Below are positions 1-5,387 of a stretch of DNA of 7,938 nucleotides, in pieces. The translations under genes were made by a program, and so were the position numbers. Under the pieces are notes generated by a model, which did not search any database, was not told the DNA's origin, and worked only from the letters and a program-made list of their open reading frames with translations. The first letter of the stretch is position 1; each line of letters opens with the position of its first letter. Source of the DNA: Hyphomicrobiales bacterium (GTDB lineage: Bacteria; Pseudomonadota; Alphaproteobacteria; Rhizobiales; Xanthobacteraceae). The DNA lies in contig PKXB01000202.1 of assembly GCA_003133345.1 (NCBI GenBank), positions 40,400 through 48,337 of the forward strand. The letters are read 5' to 3'.

Positions 1-98
1 CCGTCGTCGGCGCCTTCCAGGCCGCGCCCGATCAATTGGCGGACCTTGTCGCGGTCGAGCCCGGCGCGGTCGATCAGCGATGAAATGGCTGGGTCCAT
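1..98 (-). CDS. tldD: Probable TldD-type metalloprotease, N-terminal fragment
   Basis: Only the first 32 codons lie in the window; the gene continues past the left edge. It opens with ATG at 98-96, and a GGAG at 110-107 sits 8 bases upstream. The visible protein starts MDPAISSLIDRAGLDRDKVR and continues through LIGRGLEGADDG. The 'RAGLD...GLxGADDGE' opening is what I remember for alphaproteobacterial TldD, the larger partner of the TldD/PmbA (TldE) zinc protease that processes modified peptides and degrades unfolded peptides. I also recall tldD lying near the coxB/coxA locus in Bradyrhizobium relatives, which agrees with the right end of this window. The catalytic HExxxH motif would be far downstream and cannot be seen, so the name rests on about 30 residues plus context. 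Confidence 0.6.
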   Translation of the reverse strand, partial: MDPAISSLIDRAGLDRDKVRQLIGRGLEGADD

Positions 99-172
99 AA
101 GTCGTTCTCCGGTGGCGCCCTCACGCCATCAGATAAGGCGTCCGGGGTGATTTGGCGAGGGTGGATGCGCCC

Positions 173-850
173 TTAACCGCCGCGCATCGCGGTCCAGATG
201 AAATGCTGCGCGCCGCCTTGCGGGCCCTTGGCGCGCACGGGATTCTCGACCACGGCAAAACCGGTCTTGCGCAGCCGCTGGGTGAATTTCGGATCGGGTC
301 GCGACGACCATATCGCCAGTACGCCACCAGGGCGCAGCGCCATGTAAGCGGCGGCTAGTCCATCGAGATCATACAGCCGATCATTGGCTTCGCGGGTCAT
401 ACCTTCGGGTCCATTATCGACGTCGAGCAGGATCGCGTCGTAAGCCGATCGGCCGGACCTGATCAGATCGCCGACATCGGTTTCTTTGATGCGCACGCGC
501 GGATCGGTCAGGCTGTTGCCGAACAGTTCCGCCATCGGACCGCGCGCCCAGGCCACCACCGCCGGCACCAGCTCGGCGACAATGATTTTGGCCTGCTGTC
601 CGAGTACGACGAGGGCTGCCCGCAACGTGAAGCCCATGCCCAAGCCGCCGATCAGGATCCGCGGCCGCGCGCGGGCCCGAATTTTTTCGCAAGCTATGGT
701 GGCGAGCGCCTGCTCGGTTGCGCTGAGGCGGCTGTTCATCAGTTCGTTGTTGCCGAGCTTGATCGAGAACTCGGCGCCGCGCCGCAGCAGGCGCAGTTCG
801 TCACCGCCGCCAGGTATTTGAGCCGTATCGAGCAGGGACCAGGGGATCAC
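173..850 (-). CDS. Spermidine synthase-like protein (Rossmann methyltransferase fold)
   Basis: A 225-residue protein starting with GTG at 850-848. An in-frame TAG lies two codons upstream, so GTG is the earliest possible start, and MIPW...LDTAQIPGGG is the usual opening of this family. The nucleotide-binding loop is ILIGGLGMGFTLRAAL (65-80), an acidic residue ends the second strand (Glu93), ETDVGD lies at 123-128, YDAILLDVDNGPEG at 137-150 and LRPGGVLAIWSS at 172-183. These are the landmarks of the spermine/spermidine synthase superfamily. The length is short of classical SpeE (about 280-300), the N-terminal beta domain is reduced, and the GGGDG loop and catalytic Asp-containing DSTDP segment of real SpeE are not present. 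Aminopropyl transfer is therefore doubtful; the substrate is unknown. It follows the OYE gene by 35 bases on the same strand and may be co-transcribed with it. The ribosome site is weak (a GGA about 12 bases away). Confidence 0.8.
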   Translation of the reverse strand: MIPWSLLDTAQIPGGGDELRLLRRGAEFSIKLGNNELMNSRLSATEQALATIACEKIRARARPRILIGGLGMGFTLRAALVVLGQQAKIIVAELVPAVVAWARGPMAELFGNSLTDPRVRIKETDVGDLIRSGRSAYDAILLDVDNGPEGMTREANDRLYDLDGLAAAYMALRPGGVLAIWSSRPDPKFTQRLRKTGFAVVENPVRAKGPQGGAQHFIWTAMRGG

Positions 851-885
851 GGGCTATTGTTCCGGCGGTTGGCGCCGGAGGCGGA

Positions 886-1965
886 TTATCCGGCAAGCGC
901 CGGGTAATCGGTATAGCCCTTTGGCCCCGGCGTATAGAACGTGGCCATGTCGGGTGCATTCACCGCGGCATGCGTTTTCCAGCGCGCGACTAGGTCCGGG
1001 TTGGCCAGGAACGGCTTGCCCACAGCGACCAGATCACATTTTCCGGCAGCCAGATCGCTTTCGGCGCGGGCGGCGTCGTAGCCGCCGGACAGAATGAGCG
1101 CGCCTTTGAACACGCTGCGGAACGTGGCCTTCATCGAGTCGGGCACCTTGGGCGCCCCCATCGACGAGTGGTCGACCAGATGGATGTAGAGCAGGCCGGC
1201 CGCGTTGAGCTTTTGCGCCAGATAAGTGTAGTCCGCTTCCATCTCCGGATAGAGAGGCATGTCGTTGAATACGCCGAACGGCGAAAGCCGGATGCCGACC
1301 TTGTCCTTGCCGATGGCGGCGATCGTCGCATCGATGACCTCCAGCGCAAAGCGCGCGCGGTTCTCGATTGAGCCGCCGTAATTGTCGGTGCGCGTATTCG
1401 AATTCGGGCGGATGAACTGCTCGAGCAGATAGCCGTTCGCGCCGTGCAGCTCGACGCCGTCAAATCCGGCCGCCATGGCGTTCTTCGCCGCCTGCACAAA
1501 CTCGGCGATCGTCGACTTGATGTCGGCCGCGGTCATCGCGTGGGGAATCGGGTGCGGCTTCAGGCCCTCGGCATCGGTGAACATCTCGCCCTTGGCCGCC
1601 ACCGCCGATGGCCCCATAACTTTGGCGCCGGCCGGCAGATTCAGCGGATGCCCAACGCGCCCGGTGTGCATGAACTGGATGAACATCTTGGCGCCGCCGG
1701 CATGAACCGCGTCGGTAATCTTCTTCCAGCCGGCGACCTGCTCGGCGGAAAAAATGCCGGGGATGCGCGGGTAGCCCAGGGCATTGGGCGACGGTGCCGT
1801 GCCTTCGCTGATGATCAGTCCGGCGGACGCGCGCTGCGCATAATACTGCACCATCAGATCGTTGGGCACGTTGCCGGTCGCGCGACTGCGCGTCAGCGGG
1901 CACATGACCAGGCGATTTTGCAGCGAAAGCGGTCCCAGCGTGGTCTTCGACAACAGCAGCGACAT
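886..1965 (-). CDS. Old Yellow Enzyme family alkene reductase (NemA-like)
   Basis: A 359-residue FMN-dependent TIM-barrel enzyme expected to reduce the C=C bond of enones, maleimides or nitro compounds with NAD(P)H in the cytoplasm. The active-site segment HGANGYLLEQFIRPNSN carries the substrate-binding pair His174 and Asn177 and the proton donor Tyr179, matching His191/Asn194/Tyr196 of yeast OYE1. It is followed by the family signature TRTDNYGGSIENRARF (191-206). Other FMN-site segments are PLTRSRA (23-29), GIRLSPFG (224-231), SGGYDA (293-298) and VAVGKPFLANPDL (313-325). The end YTDYPALAG is typical. The open frame reaches back to 2049, but I chose ATG at 1965-1963: GGAG at 1976-1973 lies 7 bases ahead, and MSLLLSKTTLGPLSLQNR is the normal N-terminus of NemA-like proteins, while the 28 residues before it look non-coding. 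It is divergent from the MDR oxidoreductase gene. In E. coli nemA is controlled by the electrophile sensor NemR; no regulator gene is in this window. Confidence 0.93.
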   Translation of the reverse strand: MSLLLSKTTLGPLSLQNRLVMCPLTRSRATGNVPNDLMVQYYAQRASAGLIISEGTAPSPNALGYPRIPGIFSAEQVAGWKKITDAVHAGGAKMFIQFMHTGRVGHPLNLPAGAKVMGPSAVAAKGEMFTDAEGLKPHPIPHAMTAADIKSTIAEFVQAAKNAMAAGFDGVELHGANGYLLEQFIRPNSNTRTDNYGGSIENRARFALEVIDATIAAIGKDKVGIRLSPFGVFNDMPLYPEMEADYTYLAQKLNAAGLLYIHLVDHSSMGAPKVPDSMKATFRSVFKGALILSGGYDAARAESDLAAGKCDLVAVGKPFLANPDLVARWKTHAAVNAPDMATFYTPGPKGYTDYPALAG

Positions 1966-1995
1966 GAAATTTCTCCGGAACAATTGAATAGCGTC

Positions 1996-2015
1996 GCCAA
2001 TTCGGTTGGATTGGC
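1996..2015. promoter_or_regulatory. Inverted repeat GCCAAT-N8-ATTGGC in divergent spacer
   Basis: Perfect 6-bp arms GCCAAT (1996-2001) and ATTGGC (2010-2015), separated by 8 bases, lie 30 bases upstream of the OYE start codon. The size and symmetry suit a dimeric repressor operator. No regulator is identifiable here, and 6-bp arms can arise by chance. Confidence 0.35.
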
Positions 2016-2041
2016 CTAGCTGAGATGGGGAAGCGAACGGG

Positions 2042-2055
2042 AACCGCAAGCGGTT
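2042..2055. promoter_or_regulatory. Inverted repeat AACCGC-AA-GCGGTT in divergent spacer
   Basis: Perfect 6-bp arms (2042-2047 and 2050-2055) around a two-base centre lie near the middle of the 172-base spacer between the OYE and MDR start codons. It is a second candidate operator for the divergent pair. No convincing -35/-10 pair could be placed next to it on either strand. Confidence 0.35.
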
Positions 2056-2137
2056 GCGCGTACGACGAAAGCCGGTATCAACGGTGTGCCTATAGATGCT
2101 GTGAGCGTAGTATTAGCGTTCCGATGGGAGGATGGTC

Positions 2138-3064
2138 ATGAAGGCGGTGCTACTGATGAACCACGGCGGGCCGGAGATGCTGCACTATGGCGATGCCCCG
2201 GATCCGGTGGCTGGCCCCGGCGATGTGGTAGTCGACATTCACGCGGCCAGCGTCAATGGCGCCGATTACAAGGTGCGCGTCGGACATGGCCGCTATAAAC
2301 TGAATCACTTTCCGCACATTCTCGGCCGCGACTTTTCCGGCCTCGTCAGCCAGGTCGGCGCGGGCGTCACTGACTTCAAAGTCGGCGACGCCGTGTTCGG
2401 CGTGACCGACCAGGGCATCGAAGGCGCCTACGCGGAAAAAATCGCCATCAAGGCCGCGCTCGTCGCCAAGAAGCCCGCTTCGCTCAACCATGCCGAGGCG
2501 GCGGCGCTCGGGCTCGTCAGCCTCACCGCGCTCACGGCCATTGAAGATACCGCGCAGCTCAAAACGGGTCAGATCATTCTGATCCAGGGTGGCGCCGGCG
2601 GCGTCGCCGGATTTGCCGTGCAACTTGCCAAGCATCTCGGCGCCACCGTGATCACGACCGCCAGCGCCGGTAATCACGCCTATGTCCGCAGCCTCGGTGC
2701 CGACCGTGTGATCGACTACAACCGCCAAGATTTCACCACCATCGGTCCGATCTGCGACGTGGTGTTCGACACCGTCGGCGGTAATGTCCGTGCCGGCTGC
2801 TACGCGGTGCTTAAGCCCGGCGGGAAACTGGTGTGGATCGCGCCGGCGCCGGACGGCTTCAAGCCGCCGCGCGACGATGTCCAGACCTTGCGTCCCGACG
2901 TTAAACGCGACCGCGCCCATCTCGAGCGACTGCTGGCGCTGCTGGAAGCCGGCGCGGTGCGGCCGCCCACGATCGTCCGCTACAAGCTTGCCGATGCGGC
3001 GCAAGCGCACCGCGTCAGTGAAGCGCGCCATCTCCAGGGCAAGCTGGTGTTTGAAGTTCGCTGA
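2138..3064 (+). CDS. Zinc-free MDR oxidoreductase, quinone reductase type
   Basis: A 308-residue NAD(P)H-dependent medium-chain dehydrogenase/reductase. The GroES-like half includes LGRDFSGLV (62-70) and VGDAVFGV (82-89). The Rossmann half opens with the nucleotide loop QGGAGGVAGFAVQLAKHLGA (150-169), followed by LGADRVIDY (186-194), VFDTVGG (209-215) and LKPGGKLV (225-232). The C-terminus GKLVFEVR is the family's usual end. There are no structural-zinc cysteines or alcohol-dehydrogenase zinc ligands, which places it with quinone oxidoreductase/crotonyl-type reductases rather than zinc alcohol dehydrogenases. Two in-frame ATGs compete, at 2132 and 2138. GGGAGG at 2126-2131 touches the first but is 6 bases from the second, so 2138 (MKAVLLMNHGGPE) is preferred. 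The gene is divergent from the OYE reductase, suggesting a shared response to quinones or electrophiles. The exact substrate is unknown. It converges on the hydratase gene with only 18 bases between the stops. Confidence 0.9.
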   Translation: MKAVLLMNHGGPEMLHYGDAPDPVAGPGDVVVDIHAASVNGADYKVRVGHGRYKLNHFPHILGRDFSGLVSQVGAGVTDFKVGDAVFGVTDQGIEGAYAEKIAIKAALVAKKPASLNHAEAAALGLVSLTALTAIEDTAQLKTGQIILIQGGAGGVAGFAVQLAKHLGATVITTASAGNHAYVRSLGADRVIDYNRQDFTTIGPICDVVFDTVGGNVRAGCYAVLKPGGKLVWIAPAPDGFKPPRDDVQTLRPDVKRDRAHLERLLALLEAGAVRPPTIVRYKLADAAQAHRVSEARHLQGKLVFEVR

Positions 3065-3082
3065 TCCGCTACGCCGCGCCGC

Positions 3083-3790
3083 TCACGCCCACGAAAAACG
3101 CACCGATACCTCGCCGATCGGATCGAGCGCGTGGGTAATGGCGTTTTCGTCGCGTTCAATCATGAGCGGAGGGGTGATCGATCCGGTAATGATGACGTCT
3201 CCGTCCGAAAGCCTTTCGCCAAAGGTTGCGAGAGTGTTCGCAACGGTCGCGACGATATCGATCAGCTTGCCGGTGAGGGCTTCCGGGTCCGTGGTGCGTG
3301 CCGCCTCGGCTCCGCGCCGGATCAGACGCGAAGTAAGCCCGGCAACGCTGCCCCCCGGCCGCGTATTCCCACCCAGTATGACGTGACGCTGGTAAATGTC
3401 GCCGGCGAGCACTTGGTCGAGATTATCCGGTTCCGGCGCCAGATCGAGATCGGCGATTTCGATGGCCGGCGATATTTCCTTGATCGTCGCCATCACGGCG
3501 TCCGAAGACGCGTCAGGGCCAAGCCCACTGCCCATGCGCACGCAGATTTCCGGCTCTGCGACCGGCTTGATATAGCCTGCAAGAGACAGCGTACTGCCGG
3601 ATGCGAGCAAAGCGCGCTGCATCAGGAAGCCGACCAGCGGCGCTTGCAGCCCAAGCTTCTGCATGCTGGCGGGCGCCCCCATACCGACTTTCCAGCCCAG
3701 CGGCTTCTCGCCCGCTGCGATGCGTGCACGCCGTTTCGCAAGCTGCGCGGTCATGCCCTTCGCGATGAGCGGATTGGCCAAGCCAATCAT
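3083..3790 (-). CDS. 2-keto-4-pentenoate hydratase-like protein (FAH superfamily)
   Basis: A 235-residue protein of the MhpD/HpaH/DmpE-type hydratase and oxalocrotonate decarboxylase family, which works on 2-oxo-alkenoates from ring cleavage. Visible landmarks are GWKVGMGAP (32-40), PVAEPEICVRMGSGL (76-90) with Glu79 and Glu81 as likely metal ligands, SPAIEIADLD (107-116), and DGDVIITGSITPPLMI (196-211), the hydrophobic-GS-x-T segment of the family. It is slightly shorter than typical MhpD (about 260-270). The open frame extends to 3856, but the start is placed at ATG 3790-3788. This overlaps the cupin stop as ATGA, and the 22 residues upstream look like a shadow of the cupin gene. The overlap implies translational coupling, so it is the last gene of the reductase-cupin-hydratase unit. 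No ring-cleavage dioxygenase lies beside it, so the pathway is open; decarboxylase activity is an alternative. Confidence 0.85.
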   Translation of the reverse strand: MIGLANPLIAKGMTAQLAKRRARIAAGEKPLGWKVGMGAPASMQKLGLQAPLVGFLMQRALLASGSTLSLAGYIKPVAEPEICVRMGSGLGPDASSDAVMATIKEISPAIEIADLDLAPEPDNLDQVLAGDIYQRHVILGGNTRPGGSVAGLTSRLIRRGAEAARTTDPEALTGKLIDIVATVANTLATFGERLSDGDVIITGSITPPLMIERDENAITHALDPIGEVSVRFSWA

Positions 3791-4275
3791 TTGTGGCTCT
3801 CGGGATGCACTTCGTAGCCGGAGTCCTCGATCGAGCCGGCGCCCATCCAGCCCCACACCAGCACCACGTCTTCATCCGAGGTGTTGTTGAAGCCATGCCA
3901 GCAGCCGCGCGGCGAATAAACCACGTCGCCTTCGCTCGATGGCTTGTCGCCGGTGTCGGTGTAGATCATGCCGTGGCCCTTGAGCACGATGAAGAACTCG
4001 TCGCAATTGTGATGGCGATGGTTTTCGTGACGCGCGCCCGGCTTGAGCACGGTCCAGCCGACGACATGGTCGGCGCCTGCGGATTTCTTGTCGATCAGGA
4101 ATTGCACCTGCATGTCGACCCAGCCGTCGTCGCGCTTGAGGCCCTCGACCTTCGGCACGTCGCGTAAGTTTGTGCGATACATGACCGGCGCTGGCTTGTC
4201 TTCATTCATGACGGCGGCCGCGCCCTTCACGGCTTTTCCCAGAGCGCGTCCGAATTTCTCAGCGGATGACGTCAT
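3787..4275 (-). CDS. Cupin domain-containing protein
   Basis: A 162-residue single-domain cupin. Both classical motifs are complete. Motif 1 is G80-x5-H86-x-H88-x4-E93-x6-G100 (PGARHENHRHHNCDEFFIVL begins at 79). Motif 2 is G116-x5-P122-x-G124-x2-H127-x3-N130 (GDVVYSPRGCWHGFN). His86, His88, Glu93 and His127 should bind a metal ion. An N-terminal stretch of about 30 residues, Ala/Lys-rich and possibly helical, precedes the barrel; there is no signal peptide. The frame is open to a TTG at 4290, but ATG 4275-4273 is preferred because AGGGAG (4287-4282) sits 6 bases upstream. The stop overlaps the hydratase start (ATGA), and the reductase gene ends 55 bases upstream. Such small cupins may be isomerases, dioxygenases or decarboxylase-like helpers in catabolic operons; which one cannot be told here. 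Confidence 0.9.
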   Translation of the reverse strand: MTSSAEKFGRALGKAVKGAAAVMNEDKPAPVMYRTNLRDVPKVEGLKRDDGWVDMQVQFLIDKKSAGADHVVGWTVLKPGARHENHRHHNCDEFFIVLKGHGMIYTDTGDKPSSEGDVVYSPRGCWHGFNNTSDEDVVLVWGWMGAGSIEDSGYEVHPESHK

Positions 4276-4314
4276 GCAATTCTCCCTCAATCATTCCTGT
4301 CCTCCAAAACTCAT
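4259..4314 (-). promoter_or_regulatory. Possible chain of overlapping mini-ORFs ahead of the cupin start
   Basis: In the mRNA sense, ATG at 4314-4312 opens MSFGGQE-stop (ending 4291). Its TGA overlaps a second ATG (4294-4292), again as ATGA, which opens MIEGELHDVIR-stop (ending 4259). That second mini-ORF runs across the cupin start (4275) in another frame. GGAGGA (4305-4300) lies 5 bases before the second ATG; the first has only GGCGGA. The arrangement could act as a termination-reinitiation relay or an upstream-ORF brake on the cupin. This is read directly from the sequence; translation is not shown, and the ORFs may be by-products of the repeat. Confidence 0.2.
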
Positions 4315-4350
4315 TCTTGTCCGCCAAAACTTATTCTTGCCCACCAAGTC
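4291..4350 (-). repeat. Three tandem 20-bp repeats at the reductase gene tail
   Basis: Three contiguous 20-base units occupy 4291-4310, 4311-4330 and 4331-4350. Units 1 and 2 match at 18 of 20 positions, units 2 and 3 at 15 of 20, and units 1 and 3 at 14 of 20. Unit 3 is the coding end of the dehydrogenase including its TAA. Read in the gene's sense, each unit contains Gly-Gly-Gln-Glu-stop (GGT GGG CAA GAA TAA; GGC GGA CAA GAA TGA; GGA GGA CAG GAA TGA), differing only at synonymous positions in that stretch. Because 20 is not a multiple of 3, each copy is in a new frame. A weak fourth trace (11 of 19) may cover 4272-4290, including the cupin ribosome site. Confidence 0.85.
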
Positions 4351-5212
4351 GGCGATAGACTTGGTGGGCGACCACGAAATCGTTGCCGTCTAGCCCAAGT
4401 CCGCGGCAGGCATTCATCATTTCATTGGCGGCGGCGGCGAGCGGCACCGGACTGCCGAGCGTGCGGCCGAGATTGAGCGCCAGCAGCATGTCCTTCTGCT
4501 GCAAGGTGACGTCGGCGAGCGGCACCTCCGGCATTTTGCCGTCGAGGATGAACGGTCCGCGATAACCGAGCACTGGCGAGGCGGCGACGCTCTTGAGCAA
4601 GGCATCGAGCGCCACGGCGCGGTCGACGCCGCCTTTCTCGGCCAGCGCGACGGCTTCGCCGAAAGCGATCACCTCGACCATCAGCAGCAGATTGACTGCG
4701 ATCTTCATCTGGCAGGCCAGCCCGTTGCCGCCGATACGCGTCACTTTCGGCCCGATCGCCAGCAAAATTGGTTTCACGCGCTCGAAGGCCGCCTCATCCC
4801 CGCCGATCATGACCGAGGCATTGCCTTGCACGACGGTGACCGGGCTGCCCGAGAGCGGGCCGTCCAGCATGATCGATCCGGCCTTGGCGAATTCGGCCGC
4901 CACGCTGCGGCTTTCATCCGGCTCGATCGTGCTCATGTCGATATAGATGCCGCCTTTGGCGAGGCCGGCGATGATGCCGTTTTTATCCAGCGCGACCGCC
5001 TTCACCGCCTTGGCGTCGGTGACGATGGAGAAGACGATTTCTGATTTTTTCGCAACCGCGCATGGCGTATCGGCCCAGGCCATTCCAGCTTTGATGAGCG
5101 GCTCAGCCTTGTCGCGCGATCGATTCCAGCCGGTCACTCGATGCCCGGCATTCATCAAGCGTGGGACAATCAATTGTCCCATCGCTCCAAGACCGACGAA
5201 ACCGATATTCAC
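4331..5212 (-). CDS. NAD(P)-dependent reductase of the 3-hydroxyisobutyrate dehydrogenase family
   Basis: A 293-residue cytosolic beta-hydroxyacid dehydrogenase-type enzyme. The N-terminal Rossmann domain begins MNIGFVGLGAMG with G7-x-G9-x2-G12. WNRS (29-32) follows the second strand; an Arg there usually means NADP(H) preference. DMSTIEP (92-98) and DGPLSGSP (117-124) form the substrate-binding region. Lys170 in the GLACQMKIAVNLLL helix is the expected catalytic lysine, with Asn174 nearby, and LQQKDMLLAL (237-246) is the usual C-terminal domain segment. The length is normal. The start is GTG at 5212-5210, with GGGAGAG at 5225-5219 and a 6-base gap. The gene is first in the unit with the cupin and hydratase. 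Real substrates in the family include 3-hydroxyisobutyrate, tartronate semialdehyde, succinic semialdehyde and sulfolactaldehyde; sequence alone does not choose. The 3' end is unusual: a perfect hairpin and a repeated tail. Confidence 0.9.
   Translation of the reverse strand: MNIGFVGLGAMGQLIVPRLMNAGHRVTGWNRSRDKAEPLIKAGMAWADTPCAVAKKSEIVFSIVTDAKAVKAVALDKNGIIAGLAKGGIYIDMSTIEPDESRSVAAEFAKAGSIMLDGPLSGSPVTVVQGNASVMIGGDEAAFERVKPILLAIGPKVTRIGGNGLACQMKIAVNLLLMVEVIAFGEAVALAEKGGVDRAVALDALLKSVAASPVLGYRGPFILDGKMPEVPLADVTLQQKDMLLALNLGRTLGSPVPLAAAANEMMNACRGLGLDGNDFVVAHQVYRRLGGQE
4339..4369 (-). other. Perfect 12-bp hairpin inside the 3' end of the reductase gene
   Basis: GCCCACCAAGTC (4339-4350) and GACTTGGTGGGC (4358-4369) are exact reverse complements around a 7-base loop. 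In the mRNA the stem covers codons for AHQVYRRLGG and ends 8 bases before the end of the stop codon. No U-run follows, so it is not a standard intrinsic terminator. It could stabilise upstream mRNA or modulate readthrough into the cupin and hydratase. One arm is part of tandem unit 3. Confidence 0.75.
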
Positions 5213-5221
5213 GTTGACTCT

Positions 5222-5292
5222 CCCGGCGTCATCACCCGCCTAGCTTGCGCAACAGTAAAGACATGGATGGCTGGCACAAGGCCGGCCATGAC
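5222..5292 (-). repeat. Interspersed 'MAGLVPAIHV' type repeat
   Basis: The minus strand reads MAGLVPAIHVFTVAQARRV from 5289 down. I recognise MAGLVPAIHV as a peptide found again and again in short predicted ORFs of Bradyrhizobium and Rhodopseudomonas, produced by a dispersed intergenic repeat rather than a real gene. The core holds an imperfect stem: ATGGCTGGC (5267-5275) against GCCGGCCAT (5281-5289) with one mismatch. The downstream half looks degraded, so the left boundary is uncertain. It ends at, or overlaps, the ribosome site of the reductase gene. The surrounding 5213-5387 spacer shows no other gene. Confidence 0.6.
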
Positions 5293-5387
5293 AGAAGAGC
5301 CATGACGGAAGCAAGGCGACAATGCGTAATGCATCGCCCAACGGCGTGGGCAATCGGCGGCGTGGGAGCGCGTCCCTGCCGAGCGGG

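Noticed and set aside
2150..3031. A 293-codon open frame on the minus strand opposite the MDR oxidoreductase gene.
   Set aside because: It is the antisense shadow of a gene with clear motifs; the translation is Arg/Gly/Asp-rich, has no family features, and is typical of long spurious frames in GC-rich DNA.
3131..3817. A 228-codon plus-strand open frame opposite the hydratase gene.
   Set aside because: It lies entirely antisense to a motif-bearing gene and has no recognisable domain or ribosome site.
5336..5351. GCCCA-ACGGCG-TGGGC stem after the SET gene as a terminator.
   Set aside because: The stem is only 5 bp and has no T-run on the transcribed side.
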